Origin: an uncultured Acetatifactor sp.
GTDB taxonomy: Bacteria; Bacillota; Clostridia; Lachnospirales; Lachnospiraceae
DNA: 64,000 nucleotides
Assembly (NCBI GenBank): GCA_910588225.1
Contig: CAJUQT010000010.1
Span: 1 to 64,000 of the forward strand
Direction: 5' to 3'
Each line of letters begins with the position of its first letter. Within the stretch, counting starts at the first letter, position 1. Position numbers and translations under genes: made by a program. The notes under the pieces were generated by a model. The model was not told where the DNA came from. It did not search any database and saw only the letters and a list, made by a program, of their open reading frames with translations. Positions 51,780-60,877 of this stretch are shown piece after piece.

Positions 51780-52199
51780 CTACTCGCCTATTGTATAGAC
51801 AATAGAGAATACATCTCCATCTTCTACCGGCTGAGTGTCAATACCATAATTGCAATACTCACCATTCACAAAAAATCCCCAGTATGCTCCGTCCACATTA
51901 TAATCAGCCGTCTCATCATTCACAGTTTCCACCATCATGCCATACTCACTCTCTGCACCGGAAAAAGTAAGTCCTTCTGCTTCTTCCATCGCCTGCCTGA
52001 GATATTCTGCATCTGTCTTCAATTCGTAGCTTGTCTTTTCCTCCGCCCTATTTACCACTTCAATGGTAATGGATTTAGAACCTTCCACAGGTTTCTCCCG
52101 AAATACATTGTAAACAATGACAAACAGACCAATCAACACCACCAGACCTATAATTCCAATTACAATTTTCCTGTTTCCGTTACCGCTTTTACTGTTCAT
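51780..52199 (-). CDS. DUF4430 protein, membrane-anchored
   Basis: A 139-aa protein with an N-terminal membrane anchor (IVIGIIGLVVLIGLFVIVYN) and an extracellular DUF4430 domain (about 55-139, YWGFFVNGEYCNYGIDTQPV). The domain is related to the C-terminal part of transcobalamin and intrinsic factor, and in Firmicutes it is repeatedly linked to B12 uptake. It is the first gene behind the cobalamin riboswitch and precedes the S component. It probably captures cobalamin at the cell surface. The start at 52199 (MNSKSGNGN) follows AAAGGAGG. Confidence 0.8.
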   Translation of the reverse strand: MNSKSGNGNRKIVIGIIGLVVLIGLFVIVYNVFREKPVEGSKSITIEVVNRAEEKTSYELKTDAEYLRQAMEEAEGLTFSGAESEYGMMVETVNDETADYNVDGAYWGFFVNGEYCNYGIDTQPVEDGDVFSIVYTIGE

Positions 52200-52306
52200 C
52201 TTTCTCCTCCTTTGCAGTTTCCTGCTGCCCTGTAAATTTTCATTCGTGCATCTTTTTCGCTTATTATGCGCCCATGCATACACTGTTCACTATGAAAATC
52301 TGCGCA

Positions 52307-52336
52307 TAAAAAAGCTCCTGCATCATCACAGGAGTC
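52307..52336 (-). terminator. Riboswitch-controlled Rho-independent terminator
   Basis: On the minus strand CTCCTG-TGATGATG-CAGGAG is followed by CTTTTTT. It lies between the cobalamin aptamer and the DUF4430 start, where the expression platform of an off-switch belongs. Confidence 0.8.
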
Positions 52337-52424
52337 GGCGTACCTTAACAGACAGATTTCCCTTCCTCATTTTCGAAGGATAATCTGTTTATTCCGTACC
52401 AGCCAATTCCTCGTGACTACACAG

Positions 52425-52625
52425 TACCCATTACAGGCAGGTCTTCTGACTTAAGTATCAACATTCTGCTTCGCCTTCCCGGGCATTTCCCAGTGACATG
52501 CACCGCCTTTCTTCTGCGGTGGAAACAAAACTCCTCTTTCACAGCGACGAGATCGTGCAGGTCTCTCACCTGCTTCCCTTTTCACCGGACCAAACGTCTA
52601 AACCGCTCTCCGGCACCTGAAATGT
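52425..52625 (-). ncRNA. Cobalamin (B12) riboswitch
   Basis: On the minus strand the aptamer shows AAAGGGAAGCAGGTGAGA, then CCTGCACGATCTCGTCGCTGTGA, a purine-rich junction with GAGGAG, a hairpin with CACCGC/GCGGTG, AAGGCGAAGC, and the B12-box-like AAGTCAGAAGACCTGCC. These match the conserved cobalamin riboswitch core in order. With the downstream terminator it should turn off DUF4430 and the ECF S component when adenosyl- or methylcobalamin is abundant. Confidence 0.9.
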
Positions 52626-52741
52626 CTATATACACTTGATTGTGTATTTTAACACAATGATTTGAAAAAAACAAGCAAAAAAGTCAATAAGCTATCTATA
52701 TTAATTTTCTATAATTTCATTGCAAAATGCCAATAAATATA

Positions 52742-53845
52742 TCATCTAATAACTTTCACCAGCTCCAGATTCTTATCCATCAGAATCACATCCGCCTGCT
52801 TTCCGGGAGTCAGAGAACCAACCCTGTCATAAATCCCGATGCTTCTGGCAGGATTTATGGTAGCGGCGGCGATTGCCTCTTCCATAGGAATGCCGAAGGA
52901 CACAGCAGTTCGCATACAGTCATACAAATTTGTGGCGGAACCGGCAATGGTTCCGTCAGAAAGTGTGGCAAGCTTTCCATTCACTGTCACCTGCTGCCCG
53001 CCCAGATCATAAGTGCCGTCTTCCATTCCGGCAGCACGCATGGAATCGCTGATAAGAACGATTCTTCCTGGGAACAGCTTAAAAGCTGCCCTCACCATGC
53101 TCTCATGCACGTGGATACCGTCGCAGATCAGTTCCGCCATACAGTTCTCATCTTCCGCCGCGGCTCCTATAAGCCCTGGTGCTCTATGTCCTAAAGGCAT
53201 CATAGCATTGAAGAGATGAGTCACATGGTTTGCTCCCGCTTCCAGAGCCGCTTTTGCCGTATCGTAATCTGCTCCTGTATGTCCCAGAGAAATTGATACC
53301 TCATTGTGAAGCTCTCTGATAAATTCCATAGCGCCTTCCACATCCGGCGCCAGAGTAACCAGACAAATATGTTTTCCGCAGGCCTGATTACATCGCCGAA
53401 AAAAGTTTACATCCGGCGCCATAATATTCTCTTGTTTATGAGCACCTTTTTTAGAAACATCCAGAAAGGGACCCTCCATATTAATTCCAGCTACATGTGC
53501 CATGCCGTGACCTTCCCGGAAATTTCCCATCCGTTCAAAAAGGTTCTCAAGTTCCTTTCTGTCAATGGTCATGGAGGTAGGACAGTAGGAAGTAATTCCA
53601 TGGGCATATTCATAGATAAGTATTTCCTCCAGACCTTTCGGATTGCCATCTGAAAAATCATGTCCCACCGCCCCATGGCTGTGTATGTCAATCAGGCCTG
53701 GAAGAACCAGCAGATCTGAAGCATTTATCTCAGAATGGTCTGTTACCTGCTCAGCGTTTTCCACAATAATTCCTTTTTCTATATATAAGTCTCTTTTTAC
53801 AAAAACTTTGTTATCCTGAAAGACATTGCCATTTTTAATAATCAC
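52742..53845 (-). CDS. nagA: N-acetylglucosamine-6-phosphate deacetylase
   Basis: A 367-aa metal-dependent amidohydrolase that deacetylates GlcNAc-6-phosphate to glucosamine-6-phosphate. Visible are PGLIDIHSHGAVGHDF (metal ligands), INMEGPFLD with the catalytic glutamate, SLGHTGADYD, NHVTHLFNAM and the aspartate in VLISDSMRAAGM. The start is a GTG at 53845 behind GGAGG at a rather long 12-nt spacing; the ATG nearby is in another frame. Followed by nothing in the operon and preceded by nagB, so the two are probably cotranscribed. Confidence 0.93.
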   Translation of the reverse strand: MIIKNGNVFQDNKVFVKRDLYIEKGIIVENAEQVTDHSEINASDLLVLPGLIDIHSHGAVGHDFSDGNPKGLEEILIYEYAHGITSYCPTSMTIDRKELENLFERMGNFREGHGMAHVAGINMEGPFLDVSKKGAHKQENIMAPDVNFFRRCNQACGKHICLVTLAPDVEGAMEFIRELHNEVSISLGHTGADYDTAKAALEAGANHVTHLFNAMMPLGHRAPGLIGAAAEDENCMAELICDGIHVHESMVRAAFKLFPGRIVLISDSMRAAGMEDGTYDLGGQQVTVNGKLATLSDGTIAGSATNLYDCMRTAVSFGIPMEEAIAAATINPARSIGIYDRVGSLTPGKQADVILMDKNLELVKVIR

Positions 53846-53961
53846 AGCCGCTTCATTCCTCCATTTACATTAGAAATTTTAATCTCTACAGCACCATGCA
53901 GCCAGAGTTAATTGATTTACTTAATTCTGATAATTAATTACCTTCAATAACTGCCAGTGAA

Positions 53962-54723
53962 TTAATTATAAATCACCTGTTCACTGTAGCCCCTTTTACG
54001 TATCATGCTCATAGCCGCCTCATCTGCAATTACCACTGTATCCGGATGGAGCTGCAGTATAGACGCAGGCACACCAGGTATCACAGGTCCAAAACAGGAG
54101 TCATAAAGAGCCTGAGCTTTTGCCTCTCCTGAAGCCAGAAGCAGAATTTTTTTCGCAGACATGATATTCCCGATTCCCATTGTCAGAGCCTGAGTAGGAA
54201 CTTCCTCTATGGAAGCAAAGAATCTGGAATTACTCTCTTTCGTTTCCTCTGTCAACTTCACCACATGAGTCCCTTTCTCAAATACATCACAGGGCTCATT
54301 AAAGCCGATATGTCCATTGCCTCCAATACCAAGGAGCTGCAGGTCAATTCCTCCCAGATCCCGGATAAGCTGATTATAACGCCGGCATTCTGTTTCCGCA
54401 TCTTCGGCCAGGCCGTCAGGCACATTAGTCCTTTCCTTATCAATGTTCACATGATCAAACAAATTATAATTCATAAAATAACGATAGCTCTGATCATGTT
54501 CACCGGAAAGTCCTTTATATTCATCCAGATTCACACTGGAAGCCTTGGAAAAGTCCAGATCTCCTTTTTCGTACCATTCAACCAGCTGTTTATAAGCCCC
54601 TACGGGAGTAGATCCTGTAGCCAGTCCCAATACAGCCTCCGGTTTCAGAATAAGCTGCGCGGAAATCATATTTGCCGCTTTACGGCTCATTTCATTATAA
54701 TCTTTTACTGCATAAATTACCAT
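53962..54723 (-). CDS. nagB: Glucosamine-6-phosphate deaminase
   Basis: A 253-aa isomerase-deaminase converting glucosamine-6-phosphate to fructose-6-phosphate and ammonia. Visible are GLATGSTPVGAYKQL, SSVNLDEYKGLSG with the catalytic aspartate, GGNGHIGFNEPCDV and ALTMGIGNIMSAKKILLLASG. The start follows AAAAGGTACAAG. It lies 116 nt upstream of nagA; the gap holds ATTAATTA-type repeats but no clear terminator, so the two steps of GlcNAc catabolism are likely expressed together. Confidence 0.93.
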   Translation of the reverse strand: MVIYAVKDYNEMSRKAANMISAQLILKPEAVLGLATGSTPVGAYKQLVEWYEKGDLDFSKASSVNLDEYKGLSGEHDQSYRYFMNYNLFDHVNIDKERTNVPDGLAEDAETECRRYNQLIRDLGGIDLQLLGIGGNGHIGFNEPCDVFEKGTHVVKLTEETKESNSRFFASIEEVPTQALTMGIGNIMSAKKILLLASGEAKAQALYDSCFGPVIPGVPASILQLHPDTVVIADEAAMSMIRKRGYSEQVIYN

Positions 54724-54840
54724 AATCTTGTACCTTTTCCTTTCCTTGATATATTATTATCATTTATTACATTATTTCAATATATCGTTTTAGAGAAATC
54801 ATTGTGCCTTTATTTGAAATAGCATAAATCACTATCAAAA

Positions 54841-57648
54841 TTATGAATTCAAATTCATCAGGATTTTCAACAGTGTATCCGCCAGTCCAACATTATAACC
54901 TGCACTGCTGTAGAGGCATTTTTTCTCATGATTTAAAACCAGAGCAAGGGGCAGACTTCCCTTCTCTTCTCCCACCTCTTCTGCCATAACTTCTGCATTT
55001 TTATCAGAATCATCTATAAAGAGATTAAGTGCCGGCAGTACTTTTATTGTCCGTTGAAGTGTAGCATTATTCAAATCTTCCGAAGTCTTTAATATCACAT
55101 AGATCGAATTCTTTAACTTGGCAAATTCCCTTCTTTTGTCATAAAGCTCATTTAAAATGTGTTCTGTAGGTTCTCTTCCTGTCTCAATCCAAAGAAAAAG
55201 TATACTGTCCTTTTCAAGCAACTCTGACAATTTCCTGACTTTTCCTTTTAATGTCTTCAGGAGAAAATCTTTTACCTGAATTTTCGCTGCTCCGTCTTCT
55301 TCCGGTAACTTTCCAAAAGAAAGTGTCTCTATCCTGCTTTCTCCTTCATTCATGGAAAATACAGTCTTTTTTACTATCTGATCACCGTTTTTCCTCCTGT
55401 CTGATGTCAGGATTCGATAGATTCCCGGTCTCAATATCAATTCCAGTTCTCTGCCCTGTATCCTGTCTGATATCTGATGAGGCCACAGACACAGGAAACT
55501 TCCTTCTTCAAATCGTTCCAGAGAATAATGCTCCCAGTCGAACAGCTTCGGACGATGCTCCATTGAATCATCTTCACATAATATAAGTCTGCATTTTCTA
55601 TTATCCGCCAAATATTCCGCTGATGTAAAATCTTCTCCATCATAATACTCTACAGTACCATCAAATAGATTCAGTCTGGCCGGAATCCCCAGACTGCGAT
55701 AGAGATTGACACATAATACTTTTTTTGAATGTCTGCTGCCAATTCCTCCTTTCAGACAATTAAGAGAAGAAGTAATCAAATCCTCATATTGCTCCTCCGG
55801 CAGAGACTGGATTTCTTCATCTACTGCTTTCCAGAGAATCGCCGGACATTTCCGAATTTCTTCTTCCGCATCTTTGCTCAGATACAGGGAAAGCATTGTC
55901 CGACAAGGCCTGAGCATTTCATCCGACACTCGCGGTGACAAAAGGAATGGGAAAAAGATATCTTCCGGCAGATTTTCTGCATACGGAAAAGCATTTATGC
56001 AACAATCTTTCAATATATCTGCATCTATATCCCAATAATCCTTCTCTCTCAGCGTATTCAGAACTTTCAGCTTCCATTCATGCCTATCTCCCCTTTTCCA
56101 GACAGGCGGCAGATAACTCTCCGCATCCCACTCCAGAAAACGCACAATCTCTCTCATATTCCCTCTGGCACTGCGCAGTATTTCCTCTGCCTGCATTCTG
56201 TTCTGGTCTCCAAAAAGCAACAGAACCTCGGAAGTTTTTGCCTCTGAATAAAAGCCCTTTTCTTTCTGATTACGATGCAATGTCATTCTGTCCAACCGCT
56301 GTTTTCCCAAATCCGTTTTACTCCGGACCCATTTACATTCCTGACAATCTGAGCATTCAGGCTTTACATTTTCAAAACTTAAATCTTTTTTTATATCCTC
56401 CTTATCCCTGGAAAAATTTTTATATTCTGCCTGTGGCGCATGAAAAACAAATTCCATCCATCCTTTCGTACATTCCGGAAAAGACTTCATCACAACAACG
56501 AATTCTGCATCTTGCTTATCTTTTATGCAGTGCAGAGGAATCAGTTTCTCTCCGTACAGCCATTCCTTACCTCTATCCGATTCCCTGCAAATTCCGGCAC
56601 TGACCTGCAGATCACCATATCCTGTAACCAATCTGGCAATTCCGTAATTTTCTGGTTCGTATCCTGTCCATACTTCTGCTATTGTACCAAATGTTCCCTG
56701 ATTCAACACCTGAAATTCCACTCTTGTCCCAGGGAGCAGATTTCCTTCTTCATCCACTGTTTTTACTGACAGAGTCAGCGTACGGGCATATCGTGACAAA
56801 TGATTCAGAACTTTGATTGTACCCTTTTTTCCTACCTGTTCTTCCTCAGGCTCATGAATATCAAACCATCTGGAATGAACCATCATTGCCCTGGAAGAAG
56901 CCTCCAGAAACCATCCTGTATTCAATTGCATCTCCGGCTCACAAGCTCCCAGAAAATACCAATGTCCATCACACCATATTTCCACCCATGCATGATTATC
57001 ATCACAATGAGACCACAGCGGCGCATATACCTGGCGGGCAGGAATCCCCATGCTTCGCAAAGCTGTCACAGTCAATGTAGATTCTTCTCCACAACGACCA
57101 ATAGCGGCATTATACATAGTACGGGGATTCTGGGTCCGATTATCCGTGGAACGGTATGTGGCTTCTCCTGCACACCAGTAATTAATATCTACCGCCGCAT
57201 TATAAAGGGAATCTGTACGTACATAACCTGTCTCCTGAATCCTGTCATGGAAGAATCTTCTGGTCTCCGTAATGTCTTCATTATTAATTCTATAGTGCAG
57301 TACATAGTCAGCAAAAATATGTTCCGGTATACGACCTGCAAAAGGACCATTCTGCCATAAATATACACCATGCTTTGCATAATCCAGAAAAAGTGATACT
57401 GAATAATCCAGCATATCACTGACAGGCATAGCGCTGTACAGAAATGTAAGGGCCTGCCTTTCCTCCTCTGTACAGTCCGCTATGACATCCTGAATCTCCT
57501 TTTTCTTCTCTCCCAGGAAATTATCTGTTCCGTCACACAACATTTTCTGTTTCACACTTCTGATATTCCCATAGGCACATTTCTCCGGCAATTCCATCCT
57601 ACGCTTAAATTCTGTTCTGATTTCGTCATAATATTTTGTAGAGAACAC
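54841..57648 (-). CDS. Large transglutaminase-like protein (935 aa)
   Basis: A 935-aa protein with a transglutaminase-like cysteine protease fold in the N-terminal third: C186 in IGRCGEESTLTV, H219 in DDNHAWVEIW and an acidic third residue E237 in FLGACEPE. The remaining 650 residues look like a series of beta domains and helical parts; no further family is clear, but a second cysteine-rich site (CSDCQECKW) and a second GGIGSRHSKKVLCVNLYRSLGI segment resemble a duplicated, cysteine-altered transglutaminase core. There is no signal peptide, so it appears cytoplasmic. GTG start behind AAAGGCGG. It sits between nagB and lacZ with unknown substrate. Confidence 0.7.
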   Translation of the reverse strand: MFSTKYYDEIRTEFKRRMELPEKCAYGNIRSVKQKMLCDGTDNFLGEKKKEIQDVIADCTEEERQALTFLYSAMPVSDMLDYSVSLFLDYAKHGVYLWQNGPFAGRIPEHIFADYVLHYRINNEDITETRRFFHDRIQETGYVRTDSLYNAAVDINYWCAGEATYRSTDNRTQNPRTMYNAAIGRCGEESTLTVTALRSMGIPARQVYAPLWSHCDDNHAWVEIWCDGHWYFLGACEPEMQLNTGWFLEASSRAMMVHSRWFDIHEPEEEQVGKKGTIKVLNHLSRYARTLTLSVKTVDEEGNLLPGTRVEFQVLNQGTFGTIAEVWTGYEPENYGIARLVTGYGDLQVSAGICRESDRGKEWLYGEKLIPLHCIKDKQDAEFVVVMKSFPECTKGWMEFVFHAPQAEYKNFSRDKEDIKKDLSFENVKPECSDCQECKWVRSKTDLGKQRLDRMTLHRNQKEKGFYSEAKTSEVLLLFGDQNRMQAEEILRSARGNMREIVRFLEWDAESYLPPVWKRGDRHEWKLKVLNTLREKDYWDIDADILKDCCINAFPYAENLPEDIFFPFLLSPRVSDEMLRPCRTMLSLYLSKDAEEEIRKCPAILWKAVDEEIQSLPEEQYEDLITSSLNCLKGGIGSRHSKKVLCVNLYRSLGIPARLNLFDGTVEYYDGEDFTSAEYLADNRKCRLILCEDDSMEHRPKLFDWEHYSLERFEEGSFLCLWPHQISDRIQGRELELILRPGIYRILTSDRRKNGDQIVKKTVFSMNEGESRIETLSFGKLPEEDGAAKIQVKDFLLKTLKGKVRKLSELLEKDSILFLWIETGREPTEHILNELYDKRREFAKLKNSIYVILKTSEDLNNATLQRTIKVLPALNLFIDDSDKNAEVMAEEVGEEKGSLPLALVLNHEKKCLYSSAGYNVGLADTLLKILMNLNS

Positions 57649-57708
57649 TTCTTCCGCCTTTCTCAGAAAACTGAAACATTGGTAGAAAATTTTGTCTTAC
57701 GCTTTATT

Positions 57709-60700
57709 TTACATCCGAATTCCAAATGAGAATGTAAATTCGTTCTCCTGGAACTGATACTGTTCTTCCGGTTCCGGTCCGCAGCTGTTGGAACCGATTC
57801 CATCCTGTCTGTAATCAATACATAAAACAGTATGTCCACAAGGAACAATCTCATAGTTATGTGCTTTCTCAGTAAGTTCTTCCTGTGTATAAACGGAAGC
57901 ATTAAAGGAAAAAGGGTTTTCCGAAGCTACAGAAATTCTATCTCCCTTGCCTATTACTTCCACATAACTTACATCCCAGTGACTTCCGTTTTCCTGAGGA
58001 CGAATGTAGTCCTCGAACAGAGAATCCACTGTCTCTTCAAACTTTCCATGCCAGGAAGCACGGCATTTATCCACATAACTTTCTGCCGGACCCAATCCGT
58101 AATACTCTACCTGCCTCATATCTTTGGGCAGCATCAGACGGATGCCGAATCTGGGCAGTCTGGGGAACACCGGATTCTTCATGACTTTTAGAGATACATC
58201 CAGACTTCCATCTTCCCAGACACGCCAAACAGCGTGGATATCCATAATACGTTGTCTGTAAATTGCCAGCAGAGACAGCGTACTGTTGATTTCTACAAAC
58301 TGTTTTCCTTCTTTTGTCTGTAATGCATATTCTGTATGATAGCATTTCGTGACATGTCTGTCATAATTTACTTCTTTCCAGCTATTGCGGATATTCATAT
58401 CGTTATCTGTGGGGGCACGCCATATATTATACTGCATGGAATCCTCCAGAATCTTTTTGTTATCCTTTATCATTTCCGCAAACAATCCGGTAAATTTATC
58501 ATAAGTATAACGAAAATGATCTGACATAATTGTCAGGTAATGTTCATCTTCCTCCGCTTTCAAATTTCCGCTCATACTTTCAGACGTAAAAGGCTGATTC
58601 AATATTTTCACTGCTTTTGCATTCTGGCTGTCAGATACAGTAAGTTCTATTTCATCAAATCCAAGTTCCCAGCCTTCCGGAAGTATTCCTTTCGTTTCTT
58701 TCAGTATCCATATGAGCTTCAGATAACATTTTCCTTCCCTTGTTTCAGGAAGATTCAATTTAATTTCTCCTTCTTTATGTGGTGCAATATTCAGGAGACT
58801 TTCGTCTTCAATGGATCCGGATGCTATCATTTCACCGTCACAATTTACTTCCCAATTCAGCTTACTGTAATCCTTAAGATTTACAAAATCCAGATAATTG
58901 CGGATTTTAACCGTTTTCCGGGCAGCATCAAAAGAAACTGCTCTGGCAGGGCGATGAACGTTCTTAAATTCTTTCAATCCCGTATGAGGCCTGCGGTCCG
59001 GATACACTAACCCGTCCATACAGAAATTACCGTCATGAGGGTACTCTTCATGATCTCCTCCATAATAGTAGATCTTTTTCCCCTCTTTACTAAAACCTTT
59101 ATCAATGGCATGATCGCACCATTCCCATACCATTCCGCCGCAGAAACCATCATATTGCTGCATTACCTGAAAATAATCCTCCAGATTCCCGGGACCGTTC
59201 CCCATAGCATGACTGTATTCACACAGGAACAAAGGCCGTCTGGAAGCCACATCATACCGATGATTGCTGTCTTGTACATCTGTCTGTGCAAAATATCCAT
59301 GAATCCTTTTTATATCATGATACATTCCACTATAAAGGTCCACACAGGAATAATCTGTAACTCTTCCTTCAGGCACATTATAAGCATTTTCATAATGAGT
59401 AACCCTGGTGTCATCATAAGACTTTGTCCATTTCAGAGCTTCTTCAAAGGTACAGCCGTAAGCGCACTCATTTCCCATGGACCAGCCGAATATACAGGGT
59501 CTGTTCTTGTCACGGATGACACATTTTTTCGTTCGATCTACCGTTGCCTGGATGAAATCAGGATTATCCGCAATCCACACATTTGAGGTTCTCTCCTTCT
59601 GATTATAGGCCGAACCTGTTCCATGACTTTCATTATCCGCTTCATCCAGTACATAGAAGCCATACCTGTCACAAAGCTGATAAAATTGCGGCGCATTGGG
59701 ATAATGGCTGGTACGAATAGCATTTACATTGTGCTCCTTCATCAACTGTAAATCCCGATGCATCTGTGCAGTACTGATGGTAAATCCGGTTACAGGGTCG
59801 CTGTCATGACGATTTACGCCATGGAATTTAACCTTTTCTCCGTTAAAATACAGAATTCCATCTTTAATGCAGACTTCTCTCAGTCCAAGCTGTTCCGTGA
59901 TGACTTCTTTCTCTGTCTCCATAATCAATGTATAGAGATAAGGCGTCTCCGCACTCCAGAGATTAATCTGTTTTAATGACAGAACAACATGGCCGCTGCC
60001 TTCTGTTTCGCTTACTTTATTTCCATTCATGTCTTCTATAGATACATGAACCGGAATTTCATGATTCAGACAGGTAAAAGAAATTTCCACATCTGCTTCT
60101 TCCTTTTCGCGGTTCAGGCGGGTTTTTACAAAATAGTCAAAAATGCATTCTTCAGGCCTGTTCAGCAGATACACATCCCGGAATATGCCGCTCATCCGGA
60201 ATTTATCCTGATCCTCCAGATAGCTTCCATCACACCATTTTAATACCAGTACAGCCAGCAGGTTATCTCCTTCTCTCAGAACAGAAGTTACATCAAATTC
60301 TGAGGTGGCATGAGATACCTGGCTGTATCCTATGTACTGTCCGTTTACCCATACATAAAAGCAGGAATCCACACCTTCAAAATTCAGATAAACATTTGGA
60401 GCATCTGCATTATGATGCCAGATAAAATGTCGTCTGTATGCACCACACGGATTTTCATAAGGCACATAGGGCGGATCCAGAGGAAACGGATAATTTATAT
60501 TTGTATATTGATGTCTGTCATATCCATGGTTCTGCCATACCGAAGGTACTGGAATTTTCTTCCAGTCAGGTTCGGAAGTATTTTTATCCCGATAAAATTC
60601 TTCCTTTAAATCATATATGCTGTCATAATAACGAAATTCCCAGTCTCCGTTTAACGAAGTAAAACGCACTGACCTTTCCCTGTACTCTGTCAGATCTGTC

Positions 60701-60792
60701 TGCTTTTTGTCGGAAGGGATGTAATACGCACGATCCGGCATCGTATTCTCATGTAATACGTTCAAATCCTCAAAATGTTTTGGTACGATCAT
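57709..60792 (-). CDS. lacZ: GH2 beta-galactosidase (LacZ-like)
   Basis: A 1027-aa cytoplasmic GH2 enzyme with the long LacZ domain order: jelly-roll sugar-binding domain, two Ig-like domains, the TIM barrel with acid/base Glu in SMGNECAYG and nucleophile Glu in LCEYSHAMGNGPG, and the C-terminal Bgal_small_N domain (SDHFRYTYDKFTGLF, then VEYYGLGPAESY). It hydrolyses lactose-type beta-galactosides. The ATG at 60792 (MIVPKHFEDL) is preferred to a GTG three codons earlier. No lac permease or regulator lies nearby. Confidence 0.92.
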   Translation of the reverse strand: MIVPKHFEDLNVLHENTMPDRAYYIPSDKKQTDLTEYRERSVRFTSLNGDWEFRYYDSIYDLKEEFYRDKNTSEPDWKKIPVPSVWQNHGYDRHQYTNINYPFPLDPPYVPYENPCGAYRRHFIWHHNADAPNVYLNFEGVDSCFYVWVNGQYIGYSQVSHATSEFDVTSVLREGDNLLAVLVLKWCDGSYLEDQDKFRMSGIFRDVYLLNRPEECIFDYFVKTRLNREKEEADVEISFTCLNHEIPVHVSIEDMNGNKVSETEGSGHVVLSLKQINLWSAETPYLYTLIMETEKEVITEQLGLREVCIKDGILYFNGEKVKFHGVNRHDSDPVTGFTISTAQMHRDLQLMKEHNVNAIRTSHYPNAPQFYQLCDRYGFYVLDEADNESHGTGSAYNQKERTSNVWIADNPDFIQATVDRTKKCVIRDKNRPCIFGWSMGNECAYGCTFEEALKWTKSYDDTRVTHYENAYNVPEGRVTDYSCVDLYSGMYHDIKRIHGYFAQTDVQDSNHRYDVASRRPLFLCEYSHAMGNGPGNLEDYFQVMQQYDGFCGGMVWEWCDHAIDKGFSKEGKKIYYYGGDHEEYPHDGNFCMDGLVYPDRRPHTGLKEFKNVHRPARAVSFDAARKTVKIRNYLDFVNLKDYSKLNWEVNCDGEMIASGSIEDESLLNIAPHKEGEIKLNLPETREGKCYLKLIWILKETKGILPEGWELGFDEIELTVSDSQNAKAVKILNQPFTSESMSGNLKAEEDEHYLTIMSDHFRYTYDKFTGLFAEMIKDNKKILEDSMQYNIWRAPTDNDMNIRNSWKEVNYDRHVTKCYHTEYALQTKEGKQFVEINSTLSLLAIYRQRIMDIHAVWRVWEDGSLDVSLKVMKNPVFPRLPRFGIRLMLPKDMRQVEYYGLGPAESYVDKCRASWHGKFEETVDSLFEDYIRPQENGSHWDVSYVEVIGKGDRISVASENPFSFNASVYTQEELTEKAHNYEIVPCGHTVLCIDYRQDGIGSNSCGPEPEEQYQFQENEFTFSFGIRM

Positions 60793-60832
60793 TTCTTCCA
60801 CACCTTTCCTTTTTCATTTTTATCATTTTAAA

Positions 60833-60870
60833 GTCACATAAAGCTGCCGCATTTCTGCAGCAGCTTTTGC
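60833..60870 (-). terminator. Possible terminator after the LysRS gene
   Basis: AAAGCTGC and GCAGCTTT form 8-bp arms around a 12-nt loop just past the LysRS stop. The T-run on the minus strand is poor (TTTATGTGACTTT), so termination is plausible but not certain. Confidence 0.5.
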
Positions 60871-60877
60871 TTCCTAT

